A stretch of 64,000 nucleotides of DNA from JBARDN01 sp963755705 (GTDB taxonomy: Bacteria > Desulfobacterota > Binatia > Binatales > Binataceae). The notes under the pieces are model-generated. The model worked only from the letters and a program-made list of their open reading frames with translations. It ran no database searches and was not told where the DNA came from. Shown one piece after another: positions 52,681 through 61,118 of this stretch; positions within the stretch are counted from its first letter, which is position 1, and each line of letters begins with the position of its first letter. The stretch spans positions 372,001 through 436,000 of the forward strand of contig CAVWKW010000003.1 of the NCBI GenBank assembly GCA_963755705.1, given 5' to 3'. Position numbers and translations under genes: made by a program.

Positions 52681-52808
52681 CGTCGTTCTCCCGCGTTATT
52701 CGATCCGCTGTTACGGCGAACCATACCGCATTCGCCGCCGCCCGCGTTAGCGCGATTTGTAAACCCGCGCCGCGGATGCTACCCGACCAAGCGAAGGAGC
52801 ATCATCGT

Positions 52809-53612
52809 ATGAACTTCGAGGGCAAGATCGGAATCGTAACCGGAGCGGGCTCGGGTATCGGCCGCGCGACCGCGCTGGGATTCGCAGCACGCGGCGGAAC
52901 CGTCGTGGTCGCCGACATCAACACGGAAAACGCGACTCAGGTTGCCGACGTGATCGCGGCGCAAAGCGGGAAGGCGCTCGCGATGACCGTCGATGTCACC
53001 AAACCCGCGGATATCGACCGCATGATCGCGGAGACCAAGGCGGCTTTCGGGCGAATCGACTTCCTGCACAACAACGCGTTCGGGCTTCCCGCCTCCGCGA
53101 GCACCAGCACCGAGGCGTCGGGAAGGCTCGCCGACGTGGAAGAGGGCGTGTGGAGCTACATGATCGACGTCGGGCTGACGGCGGTGTGGCGCGCGATGAA
53201 GCGCGTGCTGCCGATCATGCGCGCGCAAGGCTCGGGCGCGATCGTCAACACGGCGTCAATTTCCGGACAGCGCGCTGACTACGGAATCGCGGCGTACAAC
53301 GCGGCCAAGGCGGGCGTCATCAACCTGACCCGGGTCGGCGCGATCGAGTACGCGCGCGACGGCGTGCGCGTCAACTGCATCTGTCCCGGAGCGATTCATA
53401 CTCCGCTGTTGCAGCCCGCGCTCGAGATGCCGGGTTTCGCCGATCGCTTCCGCGAGGCGATTCCGATGGGCCGACTCGGCAAGCCCGAGGAGATGGCGAA
53501 CGTGGTGCTGTTCCTCGCCTCGGACCTCGCATCGTTCGTGACCGGAGCGGCGGTAGTTGCCGATGGCGGCCAGACCGCAAAAACCGGCAGTCCATCGTTC
53601 ATGCCGGAGTAG
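52809..53612 (+). CDS. Short-chain dehydrogenase/reductase
   Basis: 267 residues from ATG 52809, with AAGGAG about 10 bases upstream. Motifs: TGAGSGIGRATA, VADINTE (NAD-type Asp), NNAFG, NTASISG (Ser), YNAAKAG (Tyr-x3-Lys) and AVVADGGQ. A loop of about 10 residues rich in Ser/Thr (PASASTSTEASG) after NNAFG is longer than in the two neighbours. It is divergent from the minus-strand cluster and its last 14 bases overlap the convergent PEP-mutase/ICL gene. Substrate unknown. Confidence 0.9.
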   Translation: MNFEGKIGIVTGAGSGIGRATALGFAARGGTVVVADINTENATQVADVIAAQSGKALAMTVDVTKPADIDRMIAETKAAFGRIDFLHNNAFGLPASASTSTEASGRLADVEEGVWSYMIDVGLTAVWRAMKRVLPIMRAQGSGAIVNTASISGQRADYGIAAYNAAKAGVINLTRVGAIEYARDGVRVNCICPGAIHTPLLQPALEMPGFADRFREAIPMGRLGKPEEMANVVLFLASDLASFVTGAAVVADGGQTAKTGSPSFMPE

Positions 53613-54456
53613 AGCGATTGTGCGTAACCAGCGCGTTGGCGTCGGGATGCGAGATCACGCCTTCGACGAAGGAATTGTAGGTTCCGAGATCGAAGAGCTC
53701 CCTGGCGACGTTGCGCGTGGCCGTGATCGCGGCGCGAGCCGGTCCGCCGCCGACGCTCACGCGCGCGACGCCGAGTTTCTCAAGCTCCGATACTGACGGC
53801 GAGCCGGGGCCGGCGAGGATGTTCATCGGACCGTTGAGCGCCGCAGCCAGTTTGCCGATAACCGCCGCGTCGCGGACGCCAGGCACGAACAGGGAGTCCG
53901 CACCTGCCGCGCGATAGGCGTTGGCGCGGCGCACCGCGTCGTCGAAACGCGCGCCGCGTTCGCCGATTCCGTGCAGGTAGACGTCGGTGCGCGCGTTGAT
54001 CACGAGCGGCACGCCCGCGGCCTGCGCGGCCTCGCGCGCGGCGCGAACTCGCGCGACCGCGGTCTCGAGCTCGAGGATCGGAGCGCCGCGATTGATCATC
54101 GAGTCTTCCAGGTTGATCCCGATCGCGCCCGCGTCGATCACCAGCCCGATCGTTTCCATGAGCGTTGCGAGGTCGTCGGCGTAGCCGGACTCGATATCCG
54201 CCGTGACCGGAACCCGCACGCTGCGTGTGACTACGCCGATCATGAAGAGCATCTCGGCGCGCGGGATCATCTGGCCGTCGGGATAACCCAGAGAGTTGGC
54301 GACGCCGGAGCTGGTGGTGGCGACCGCCTTGAAGCCCGCCTCCTCGAACACGCACGCGCTGGCGGCGTCCCACGCGTTGGGCAGCACGAGGATACGCGAG
54401 CGATCGTGCATCGCGCGGAAGGCTTCAGCCTTGGCGGCTTGTTCGGTGCGGTTCAT
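53599..54456 (-). CDS. Isocitrate lyase/PEP mutase superfamily protein
   Basis: 285 residues, ICL/PEPM TIM-barrel. Visible are the metal-binding strand VPVTADIESGYADD and INLEDSM, and the substrate-Arg strand VINARTDVYL. The catalytic-loop Cys motif KKCGH of true isocitrate and methylisocitrate lyases is absent (NRGAP occupies that place), so it is more like the oxaloacetate-decarboxylase or phosphonomutase-like branch. The reaction would make or break a C-C or C-P bond next to a carboxylate. The end overlaps the convergent SDR gene by 14 bases, an odd tail-to-tail overlap that argues for stable neighbours. Confidence 0.87.
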   Translation of the reverse strand: MNRTEQAAKAEAFRAMHDRSRILVLPNAWDAASACVFEEAGFKAVATTSSGVANSLGYPDGQMIPRAEMLFMIGVVTRSVRVPVTADIESGYADDLATLMETIGLVIDAGAIGINLEDSMINRGAPILELETAVARVRAAREAAQAAGVPLVINARTDVYLHGIGERGARFDDAVRRANAYRAAGADSLFVPGVRDAAVIGKLAAALNGPMNILAGPGSPSVSELEKLGVARVSVGGGPARAAITATRNVARELFDLGTYNSFVEGVISHPDANALVTHNRSTPA

Positions 54457-54542
54457 AATTTTCTCCTTGAAGATCGGTGCGCGCCGTCCCGGGGCGTCTG
54501 CGAAGGATTAAACCCCGTCGCGCTGGATATGTGAAACGTCGT

Positions 54543-57500
54543 TCAGTGGAAATCGTGCGAGGGCGGCGTCGCGCCGGGAAGTTTGATCTCGGCGAATTTG
54601 TGCGCGCGGATCGCGGTTACGCCGTCAACTTTCTGCAGGACCCCTTCAGCTTGCAGGATTTTGGCGCTGATAAGCAGCAGGCGATTTGCCTGAAACAGAT
54701 TTGGAGTGACGATCAGATTGGATATTCCGGTTTCGTCCTCCAGCGTGATGAACAGAAATCCCTTGGCGGTGCCCGGACGCTGCCGCACGATCACGACGCC
54801 CGCCGTCTTTACTATCGAGCCGTGCCGCAGATGTTGCAGCTTGGCCGCGCTTAGGACGCCTCGCGCGTCCAGGCCCTCGCGCAGATAGGTCATCGGGTGC
54901 GGTCCGGTCGTGAGGCTCGTGGCGGCATAGTCGGCGAGGGTCTGCTCGATCGGCTCCATTTCCGGAAGCGGCGCTTTGACTGCTTTGGGCCTCGCGCGGG
55001 TGAGCAGGCTCGAGGGGTCGCGCTCGACCGCGGCGGCGTTCCAAAGCGCGTCGCGCCGGGTCATCCCGAAGGCGGCAAACGCTCCCGCGTATGCGAGCGC
55101 ATCGAGTTCGCGGCGATTTGGACCGACGCGCGCGGTGAAGTCAGCAATCGAATCGAACGGCCGCCGCGCACGTTCGAGCTCGGCGCGCCGCCCAGTCTCC
55201 TCGCGCAGCCCCGTCACATAGCGCAACCCCATCCGCAAGCAGAGTTCTGATCCCTCGCCCTGGATGTCTGATCTCTCTCCCTGCAAGGGAGAGGTAAGGT
55301 GAGAGTCATTATTCAGCGCGGAGCGCAGCGGAGCGCGACTAAAATTCTCCTGTCCGGAGCTTTGTCTGATTCCCTCCCCGATGCGGGGAGGGTGGCGGGC
55401 ATCGCCCGCCGGGAGAGGTCGCTCTGGATGACTGGTTATGGTGGTCGTATCGGATCGACCTAACCCCTGACCCCTTCCCGCATGGGAAGGGGAACTATGG
55501 CCCAGAGCGATCGGCCACTCGCCCTCACCTACGCGGCGTGCCGCCGCGTTACCCTCTCCCGGGGGGAGAGGGAATACATGCGGCGGTGCGCCTCCCTCTT
55601 CCGGAGGGAGAGGATAACGCGGTATGCGTTGCGCGCGATCTTCGATCGTGCATTTCCAGTCCGAGCGGGTCACGTCAATCGGGAGGACGGTCAGGCCGCC
55701 GCGCTGGGCGTCCTTCACCAGCACCGACGGATGATAAAAGCCCATCGGCCAGCAGTTGAGTATCGCGGCGAAGAACGCGGCCGGATGGTAGTACTTCAGA
55801 TAGGCCGACGCGTACGCGATCAGCGCGAAGCTCGCGGCGTGCGATTCCGGGAAGCCGTAAAGCGCGAATGACGAAATCGAAAGCGCGATTTCATCGGCAA
55901 CTCTGCCCGTGATTCCGTTGCGCGCCATCCCGCCGCGCAGCCGCGCTTCGATTTTCTCCATCCGCTCGGCCGAGCGCTTGAATCCCATCGCGCGGCGCAG
56001 TTCCTCGGCCTCGCCGCCGGTGAAGCCGCCGACCGTCATCGCGATCCGCAGCAGTTGCTCCTGGAACAACGGGACGCCGAGAGTCCGTTTCAGGATCGGC
56101 TCGAGGGAAGGATGCGCGTAGATTACCGGCGCGCGTTTGTTCCGCCGATCGAGATACGGATTAATCATCTTGCCGACGATCGGGCCCGGCCGGATGATCG
56201 CGACCTCGACCACCAGATCGTAAAAGCAGGTCGGCTTCATCCGCGGCAGTGTCGCCATCTGGGCACGGCTCTCGACCTGGAACACGCCGACGGTGTCGGC
56301 CCGCCGCAGCATCGCATAGACACCGGGATCGTCGGGCGGCAGATGCGCGAGATCGATCTCGACGCCCTGATGCTCGCGAACCATCGGGATAGTCTCTTCG
56401 AGCACCGCGAGCATCCCAAGGCCGAGCAGATCGATCTTGATAATTCCCAGATCGGCGCAGTCCTCCTTGTCCCACTGAACAACGACGCGCCCCGGCATCG
56501 CGGCCGGCTCGAGCGGCACGATCTCGTCGAGCGGCGTCGCTGCGATCACCATGCCGCCGCTATGCTGTCCGAGATGGCGCGGGACGCTCTTAATCCGCCG
56601 CACCAGGTCGAGCAGCAGCCTGATCCGCGGAGATTCCGCGTCAACGCCGCCGCGTTTGAACAGCGCGACCAGATCATCGTAATGGTCACGGAACTCGTAG
56701 ACCTGGTTGAGCTTGGCCAGCCGATCGACCTGTTCCGGAGAAAATCCGAGCGCCTTGCTGACCTCGCGCACCGCGCTCTTGGTGCGATAGGTGATCACGT
56801 TCGCGGTCATCGCGGCGCCGTGTTCGCCGTAACGGCGATAGACGTACTGGATGACTTTTTCGCGCTGATCGCCGCTGGGCAAATCGAGATCGATATCCGG
56901 CCATTCGCCGCGCTCTTCGGATAAAAACCGCTCGAACAGCAGCTTCATCTTGACCGCATCGACGGCCGTGATCCCGAGCGCATAGCACACGGCGCTGTTG
57001 GCGGCCGAGCCGCGTCCCTGCACCATGATCGCGTTCTCGCGGCAGAACTGCACGATGTCCCAGACGATCAGGAAGTAGCCGGCCAGCTTCAGTTTTTCGA
57101 TCATCCCGAGCTCATGCTCGAGCTGGCGGCGCGTGGGCTCATCGAGGCTCGCACCCCATCGGTCGCGCGCGCCTTTGTAGGTGAGAATCCGCAGGTAGCT
57201 GTCGGAGGTCTCGCCGGATGGAACCGGGTAGCTGGGAAAACGATAGCCCATGTCGGAGAGCGTGAAGGCGCATCGCTCCGCGATCGCGCGGGTGGCGGCG
57301 ACCGCGTCCTGCCGATCGCGGAACAGCGCGGCCATCTCCGCGGGCGGTTTCAGATGGCGCTGATTGTTGACCCATAGCGCGCGGCCCGCCTCTTCGAGCG
57401 TGGTCTTCAGCCGGATGCAGGTGAGCACGTCGAGCAGACGGCGATCGGCGCCGCCGTGACATACGTCGTTGGTCGCGACGATCGGAAGATGCGCGGCCTC

Positions 57501-58049
57501 GGCCAGCGCGGCAAGCTTGCGGTTAAGCCGCTCTTCATCGGCGTCGAGATGCCGCTGCAGGTCGACATACAGATTTTTCCCGCCGAAGATTCCTTCCAGC
57601 CGATCGCAAAGCGAAAGCGGATCTTCTCCACGAATGAGCATCCGTGAGAGCGGACTCATCGTTCCGCCGCCCAGGCAGATCATCCCGCGCCCGTAGCGCT
57701 CCAGATCGTCCAGCGTGATTCGTCCCGCGCCCTTTGCGGCGCGCAGCTTCGAGCTAGTGAGCATCCGGCAGAGATTTTTGTAGCGCTCGCGATCCGGAAT
57801 CAGTACGTAGAGCCGCGAGTCGTCATCGAGGGTCAGTTCGGCGCCGACTATCGGTTTGATATGGGCGTCTTTGGCCGCCTGATGGAACCGCGGCGCGCCG
57901 TAGAGTCCGTCGCGATCGCCGAGCGCGATTGCGCGGTAGCCAAGCTCCGCCGCGCGCGTGGCGAGATCCTCGGGCGTGGAAGCGCCTTCGAGAAAACTGA
58001 AAGCGCTGCGCGCGCGCAATTCGATATAGTCAGTCGAATAGTCAGTCAT
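54543..58049 (-). CDS. dnaE2: Error-prone DNA polymerase DnaE2 with a 133-codon repeat insertion
   Basis: 1168 residues from ATG 58049, overlapping the imuB stop by 8 bases; an in-frame extension to 58262 is rejected because it lies inside imuB. It is a C-family polymerase for damage-induced mutagenesis: N-terminal PHP domain (YIELRARSAFSFLEGASTPEDL), palm with PDIDLDLPSGDQREKVIQYVYRRYG carrying the catalytic Asp residues, thumb/fingers, and a C-terminal OB fold (KTAGVVIVRQRPGTAKGFLFITLEDETG). Between CTIED (residue 804) and LRMGLRYVTGL (938) about 133 residues are repeat-encoded and Pro/Gly/Arg-rich. Without them the length would be about 1035, normal for DnaE2. It works with ImuA and ImuB. 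Confidence 0.93.
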   Translation of the reverse strand: MTDYSTDYIELRARSAFSFLEGASTPEDLATRAAELGYRAIALGDRDGLYGAPRFHQAAKDAHIKPIVGAELTLDDDSRLYVLIPDRERYKNLCRMLTSSKLRAAKGAGRITLDDLERYGRGMICLGGGTMSPLSRMLIRGEDPLSLCDRLEGIFGGKNLYVDLQRHLDADEERLNRKLAALAEAAHLPIVATNDVCHGGADRRLLDVLTCIRLKTTLEEAGRALWVNNQRHLKPPAEMAALFRDRQDAVAATRAIAERCAFTLSDMGYRFPSYPVPSGETSDSYLRILTYKGARDRWGASLDEPTRRQLEHELGMIEKLKLAGYFLIVWDIVQFCRENAIMVQGRGSAANSAVCYALGITAVDAVKMKLLFERFLSEERGEWPDIDLDLPSGDQREKVIQYVYRRYGEHGAAMTANVITYRTKSAVREVSKALGFSPEQVDRLAKLNQVYEFRDHYDDLVALFKRGGVDAESPRIRLLLDLVRRIKSVPRHLGQHSGGMVIAATPLDEIVPLEPAAMPGRVVVQWDKEDCADLGIIKIDLLGLGMLAVLEETIPMVREHQGVEIDLAHLPPDDPGVYAMLRRADTVGVFQVESRAQMATLPRMKPTCFYDLVVEVAIIRPGPIVGKMINPYLDRRNKRAPVIYAHPSLEPILKRTLGVPLFQEQLLRIAMTVGGFTGGEAEELRRAMGFKRSAERMEKIEARLRGGMARNGITGRVADEIALSISSFALYGFPESHAASFALIAYASAYLKYYHPAAFFAAILNCWPMGFYHPSVLVKDAQRGGLTVLPIDVTRSDWKCTIEDRAQRIPRYPLPPEEGGAPPHVFPLPPGEGNAAARRVGEGEWPIALGHSSPSHAGRGQGLGRSDTTTITSHPERPLPAGDARHPPRIGEGIRQSSGQENFSRAPLRSALNNDSHLTSPLQGERSDIQGEGSELCLRMGLRYVTGLREETGRRAELERARRPFDSIADFTARVGPNRRELDALAYAGAFAAFGMTRRDALWNAAAVERDPSSLLTRARPKAVKAPLPEMEPIEQTLADYAATSLTTGPHPMTYLREGLDARGVLSAAKLQHLRHGSIVKTAGVVIVRQRPGTAKGFLFITLEDETGISNLIVTPNLFQANRLLLISAKILQAEGVLQKVDGVTAIRAHKFAEIKLPGATPPSHDFH
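55239..55637 (-). repeat. In-frame palindromic repeat element inside dnaE2
   Basis: About 399 bases (133 codons) built of CTCTCCC/GGGAGAG palindromes, a GACCTAACCCC unit (55457-55493) and a GCGGAGCGCAGCGGAGCGCG tract. Bases 55369-55514 match imuB 58286-58431 at 143 of 146 positions. Length is a multiple of three and has no stop in the dnaE2 frame. Confidence 0.85.
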
Positions 58050-59868
58050 AAACGCCGTCAAGGAACCATCGCTCCGAGTTGAGATCCCGGAACACGCGGT
58101 AAACGCCACCGTCGTCAAGCGCAAGCTCATAGTAATCGCGCAGAAATCCCGCTTTTTCTGATCCCTCGTCCGATTCTGATGCCTCGCCCTGTAAGGGAGG
58201 TGCCACTGGCACGCGGTCAGGTGAGGGTCCTTCAGGCCCAGAGCGAAGCGGAGCGCGCTCAAAATTCTGGTCGGTGTTTTCTCTTATTCCCTCCCCGACG
58301 CGGGGAGGGTGGCGGGCATCGCCCGCCGGGAGAGGTCGCTCTGGATGACTGGTTATGGTGGTCGTATCGGATCGACCTAACCCCTGACCCCTTCCCGCAC
58401 GGGAAGGGGAACTATGGTCCAGAGCGATCGGCTGTTCGCTCTCACTCTCGCGGCAAAACTGCGCTTGATACGGAGATCGGGATGAACTGGCGGGCGTGCT
58501 CTTCCACCACTCGCCGTCGCGGCGCCATGGGCCGGCAATCGAGACTACGCGCGCGCCCAGGTTCGCGCCGCGCACGAACTCGGGCCCTCCGCGCGATTGC
58601 ATCACCTCGATCTCGAGTGCGGGTCTGAGCGCCCGAAGCACAAGCTGCGCGACCGGTTTGCCGCATGCGCCGTTCTGGTCCGGACGCGGTGGCGGCGGAT
58701 CGAAGGGCTCGATGCGCACGGCCTCCGGACGATACGAATTCTCCGCGCGGATCGCTCCGACGTTGCCGGGACCGCATAGCGCCGCGAGCCGCGCGATCGT
58801 GGCCGCGAGCTTATCCGGCGCCGGCGCGGGCGGCAGGAACATGTCGGCCTGCGCGGGACGCGGCGCGCGCGGCGTGACTTCGAGCCGGACCGCCTCGACG
58901 GCGGCATCCGGCGGTGCGGCTTCGAGCGCAAGATTGATGAGCGTCAGGATCGCGCGCACGTCGCAGGTGGGCGCGGCGATCGGCACCCGGCGGCTTGCGA
59001 TCCGATGGTCCTCGAGTCCGAGCACGATCATCGCATCGCCCGCGGCAAACCCGCGCAGATGAAGGCGCGCGACGATCCGTTCGAGGACTCCGCGGATCAC
59101 GAAGCCCAGCGGCTCGAGATTGTCGATCGCATAATCGAGTTCGGCAGCCTCGGCGAAAATTTCCGCGCGCCGCCGCGCCACAATTGGCCGCGAGCTTCCG
59201 CCCCGCGCAAGCCGCACCAGCTCGACCCCGCGCCGTCCGAGCCTGCTGCCAATCGCGTCCGGGTCCAGACGCGCCAGATCGCCGAGCCGGCGCATCCCCC
59301 AGCGCGAAAACGTGGCTTCGAGCTCCGCGCCCGGCTCGAGCATCTCGAGCGGCAGCCAATCGACGAACTCGCGCTCGCGCCCCGCGTCGATCACCCGGAC
59401 ACCGCCGCATCGCGCCGCCATCGCGGCGATCTCGCGGCTCGCGCCGACGCCGACTGCGGCTTCCATCCCAAGCTTGCGCACGCGCCGCTGAAGCTCGAGC
59501 GCGAGTTCGTTTTCGCTTGCGAAAATCCGTCCGAGCCCCGCGAGGTCGAGCCACACGCATCCGGGCGCTCCCGGCTCGACGATCGGCGAGATCGATTCCG
59601 CGGCGTCGGCGAGCGCCTGATGCGCTGAATTTTCGGCGGCGGGCGCGGGCGCATTGACGATAAGCCTGGAAGAGATGGCGCGTGCCTGCGCAAGCGTCAT
59701 CCCGGTGCGGATTCCGAGCGCGCGCGCGGGAGCGGAGACGGCATCAATCTCGGCGTGAGCGGCGGAGCTTGCGGCGATCGCCAGAGCGGCGCCTTCGAGG
59801 GCGGGATTAGCGCGCACCATCGCGGCGATCGGAAAATCGGGAACCAGGATGCATGCGATACGCGCCAT
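58042..59868 (-). CDS. imuB: ImuB, inactive Y-family polymerase homolog, with a 117-codon repeat insertion
   Basis: 608 residues. ImuB proteins keep the Y-family fold but lack catalytic acids and act as the hub joining ImuA, DnaE2 and the sliding clamp. The N-terminus MARIACILVPDFPIAAMVRANP has LVPDFP where an active enzyme would have a DxD-type metal site. The little-finger region and the C-terminal block VVSIAGPWRRDGEWW and YYELALDDGGVYRVFRD...RWFLDGVYD are family-typical. Between Trp455 and Phe575 about 117 residues are repeat-encoded. Without them the protein would be about 490 residues, the usual size. It lies 12 bases after imuA and overlaps dnaE2 by 8. Confidence 0.92.
   Translation of the reverse strand: MARIACILVPDFPIAAMVRANPALEGAALAIAASSAAHAEIDAVSAPARALGIRTGMTLAQARAISSRLIVNAPAPAAENSAHQALADAAESISPIVEPGAPGCVWLDLAGLGRIFASENELALELQRRVRKLGMEAAVGVGASREIAAMAARCGGVRVIDAGREREFVDWLPLEMLEPGAELEATFSRWGMRRLGDLARLDPDAIGSRLGRRGVELVRLARGGSSRPIVARRRAEIFAEAAELDYAIDNLEPLGFVIRGVLERIVARLHLRGFAAGDAMIVLGLEDHRIASRRVPIAAPTCDVRAILTLINLALEAAPPDAAVEAVRLEVTPRAPRPAQADMFLPPAPAPDKLAATIARLAALCGPGNVGAIRAENSYRPEAVRIEPFDPPPPRPDQNGACGKPVAQLVLRALRPALEIEVMQSRGGPEFVRGANLGARVVSIAGPWRRDGEWWKSTPASSSRSPYQAQFCRESESEQPIALDHSSPSRAGRGQGLGRSDTTTITSHPERPLPAGDARHPPRVGEGIRENTDQNFERAPLRSGPEGPSPDRVPVAPPLQGEASESDEGSEKAGFLRDYYELALDDGGVYRVFRDLNSERWFLDGVYD
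58150..58500 (-). repeat. In-frame palindromic repeat element inside imuB
   Basis: About 351 bases, boundaries approximate. It contains the 146-bp core shared with dnaE2 (58286-58431), the GACCTAACCCC unit (58374-58410) and a GTGCCACTGGCAC palindrome also present in the imuA copy. Translated in the same frame as in dnaE2, giving HPERPLPAGDARHPPR. Confidence 0.85.
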
Positions 59869-59880
59869 GAAACATCCCCG

Positions 59881-60170
59881 TCAACGTACCGCCGATACGA
59901 CTGGTTCTAATTCCTCTTCCGTCTTTGATTTCTCGCCCTGAAAAGGAAGTGCCACTGGCACGCGGTCAGGCGAGGATCCTTTAGTCGCGGAGCGCAGCGG
60001 AGCGCGCTCAAGATTCTGATCAGTGTTTTTTCTGATCCCCTCCCCGATGCGGGGAGGGTGGCGGGCATCGCCCGTCGGGAGAGGTCGCTCTGGATGATTC
60101 AGCGCGGTCGCCCGCTCGCCCTCACCCACGCGGCGTGACGCCGCGTTGCCCTCTCCCGGGGGGAGAGGGT
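59881..60170 (-). repeat. Palindromic repeat element forming the 3' end of imuA
   Basis: About 290 bases from the imuA stop to codon 269. Bases 60038-60097 match dnaE2 55373-55432 with one mismatch, and the translated piece HPERPLPTGDARHPPR is in the same frame as in the other two genes. It also holds GTGCCACTGGCAC, as in imuB. Confidence 0.8.
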
Positions 60171-60975
60171 TAATCTGTACGCGCTGCGCGCAATATTGAG
60201 GATCAATCGCCGCGACGATCCGCGTGAGCGCGCCCGAGCCGCCGAGCTTGTTGCGCGTGATGACGGGTTCGAGCCTCAATCCGTCGAAGAGCGCGGGCGC
60301 TCCCGGAAGAATTCGGCTGAACGACGCGCCGGCGCGATTCATCGTGAGGCTCAGCGCCGCGAAGGTTCCGCAAATCCTGCGCGGTGCGATCGCGATCACG
60401 GCTGCGCCGCTGCGCTCGGCCGCGCGCGCGATACGCAGCACGGCGCTGTCAGGGATCGCGCGAAAAATATCGCCAAAATCGATTATGACCAGGCCGAAGC
60501 CTCCCGCCTCGAGCACCATCTCGGCGGCCTTGAGCACGCGCCCCTCGCGCGCAGACGCAGGTCGCGCGCGGCTTGCCTCTCGCGGGATCGAGGCCCACAA
60601 CACTCGCGCGAGTTCGACTCCGGCCGCGGCGATACTTGCGGGATCGAATGCGCCCGCGGCATCGATCCAGGCGATAACCTCGCCGCGCCCGGTCGCATTG
60701 GCAGCGAACGCCGCCGCGAGCGAGGTTCTGCCGGTGCCGGCGCGTCCAATAATTTCGCTGACCCGCCCGCGCGCGATTCCACCCTCGAGCAGGGCATCGA
60801 GTACGGCAATTCCGGAAGCAAGCCTCCGCGCTTTGCGAGTAAGCTCCCGCCCCCGAAAAACTCCAGCAAAATCAGGCAGTTGGGTTGTTTTTAGCGGAAC
60901 AGGTGAAGATCCACGGGCAGAGGTTATCGTCGAGGATTGGAGTGAGATCCATGGAGCTTTGATCGCCGCCGCCAT
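59881..60975 (-). CDS. imuA: ImuA, RecA-like partner of ImuB, with repeat-derived C-terminus
   Basis: 364 residues. ImuA is a RecA-like P-loop protein (also called SulA-like) that binds ImuB in the mutasome. The core runs from GIAVLDALLEGGIARGRVSEIIGRAGTGRTSLAAAF, where the P-loop GRAGTGRTS has Arg in place of the usual Lys, through FGLVIIDFGDIFRAIPD (Walker B-like). The natural protein seems to end around QYCAQRVQI (residue 268). The last 95 residues are read from the palindromic repeat found in imuB and dnaE2. First gene of the operon. I could not identify a convincing LexA box upstream. Confidence 0.85.
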   Translation of the reverse strand: MAAAIKAPWISLQSSTITSARGSSPVPLKTTQLPDFAGVFRGRELTRKARRLASGIAVLDALLEGGIARGRVSEIIGRAGTGRTSLAAAFAANATGRGEVIAWIDAAGAFDPASIAAAGVELARVLWASIPREASRARPASAREGRVLKAAEMVLEAGGFGLVIIDFGDIFRAIPDSAVLRIARAAERSGAAVIAIAPRRICGTFAALSLTMNRAGASFSRILPGAPALFDGLRLEPVITRNKLGGSGALTRIVAAIDPQYCAQRVQINPLPPGEGNAASRRVGEGERATALNHPERPLPTGDARHPPRIGEGIRKNTDQNLERAPLRSATKGSSPDRVPVALPFQGEKSKTEEELEPVVSAVR

Positions 60976-61055
60976 GGAACGATTTTCGCTTTTCTTTCGC
61001 TACTAAGTCAAACCGAATTTATCGCGACGAGCTTTATTCACGATCACTTTTTCTG

Positions 61056-61118
61056 TCAGTGGATGCCGACGGCTCGTCGGCAACGTGAAGCGTCTATAGA
61101 AGAGAAGGGAAGGTGCCT
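61056..61118. repeat. Second copy of the CCGACGGCTCGTCGGC element at a stop codon
   Basis: TCAGTGG, CCGACGGCTCGTCGGC, GAAGCGTC and AGGTGCCTA occur in the same order as at 35851-35904. The closing CTA belongs to the TAG stop of the VOC gene. Confidence 0.75.

Noticed and set aside
58050..58262. Upstream in-frame extension of dnaE2
   Set aside because: It lies inside imuB, is not similar to DnaE2 N-termini, and ATG 58049 begins the PHP domain at the right place.
60960..61056. LexA (SOS) box upstream of imuA
   Set aside because: Looked for GAAC-N4-GTTC, GTTC-N7-GTTC and CTGT-N8-ACAG forms; only partial matches such as GAAAATCGTTC are present.
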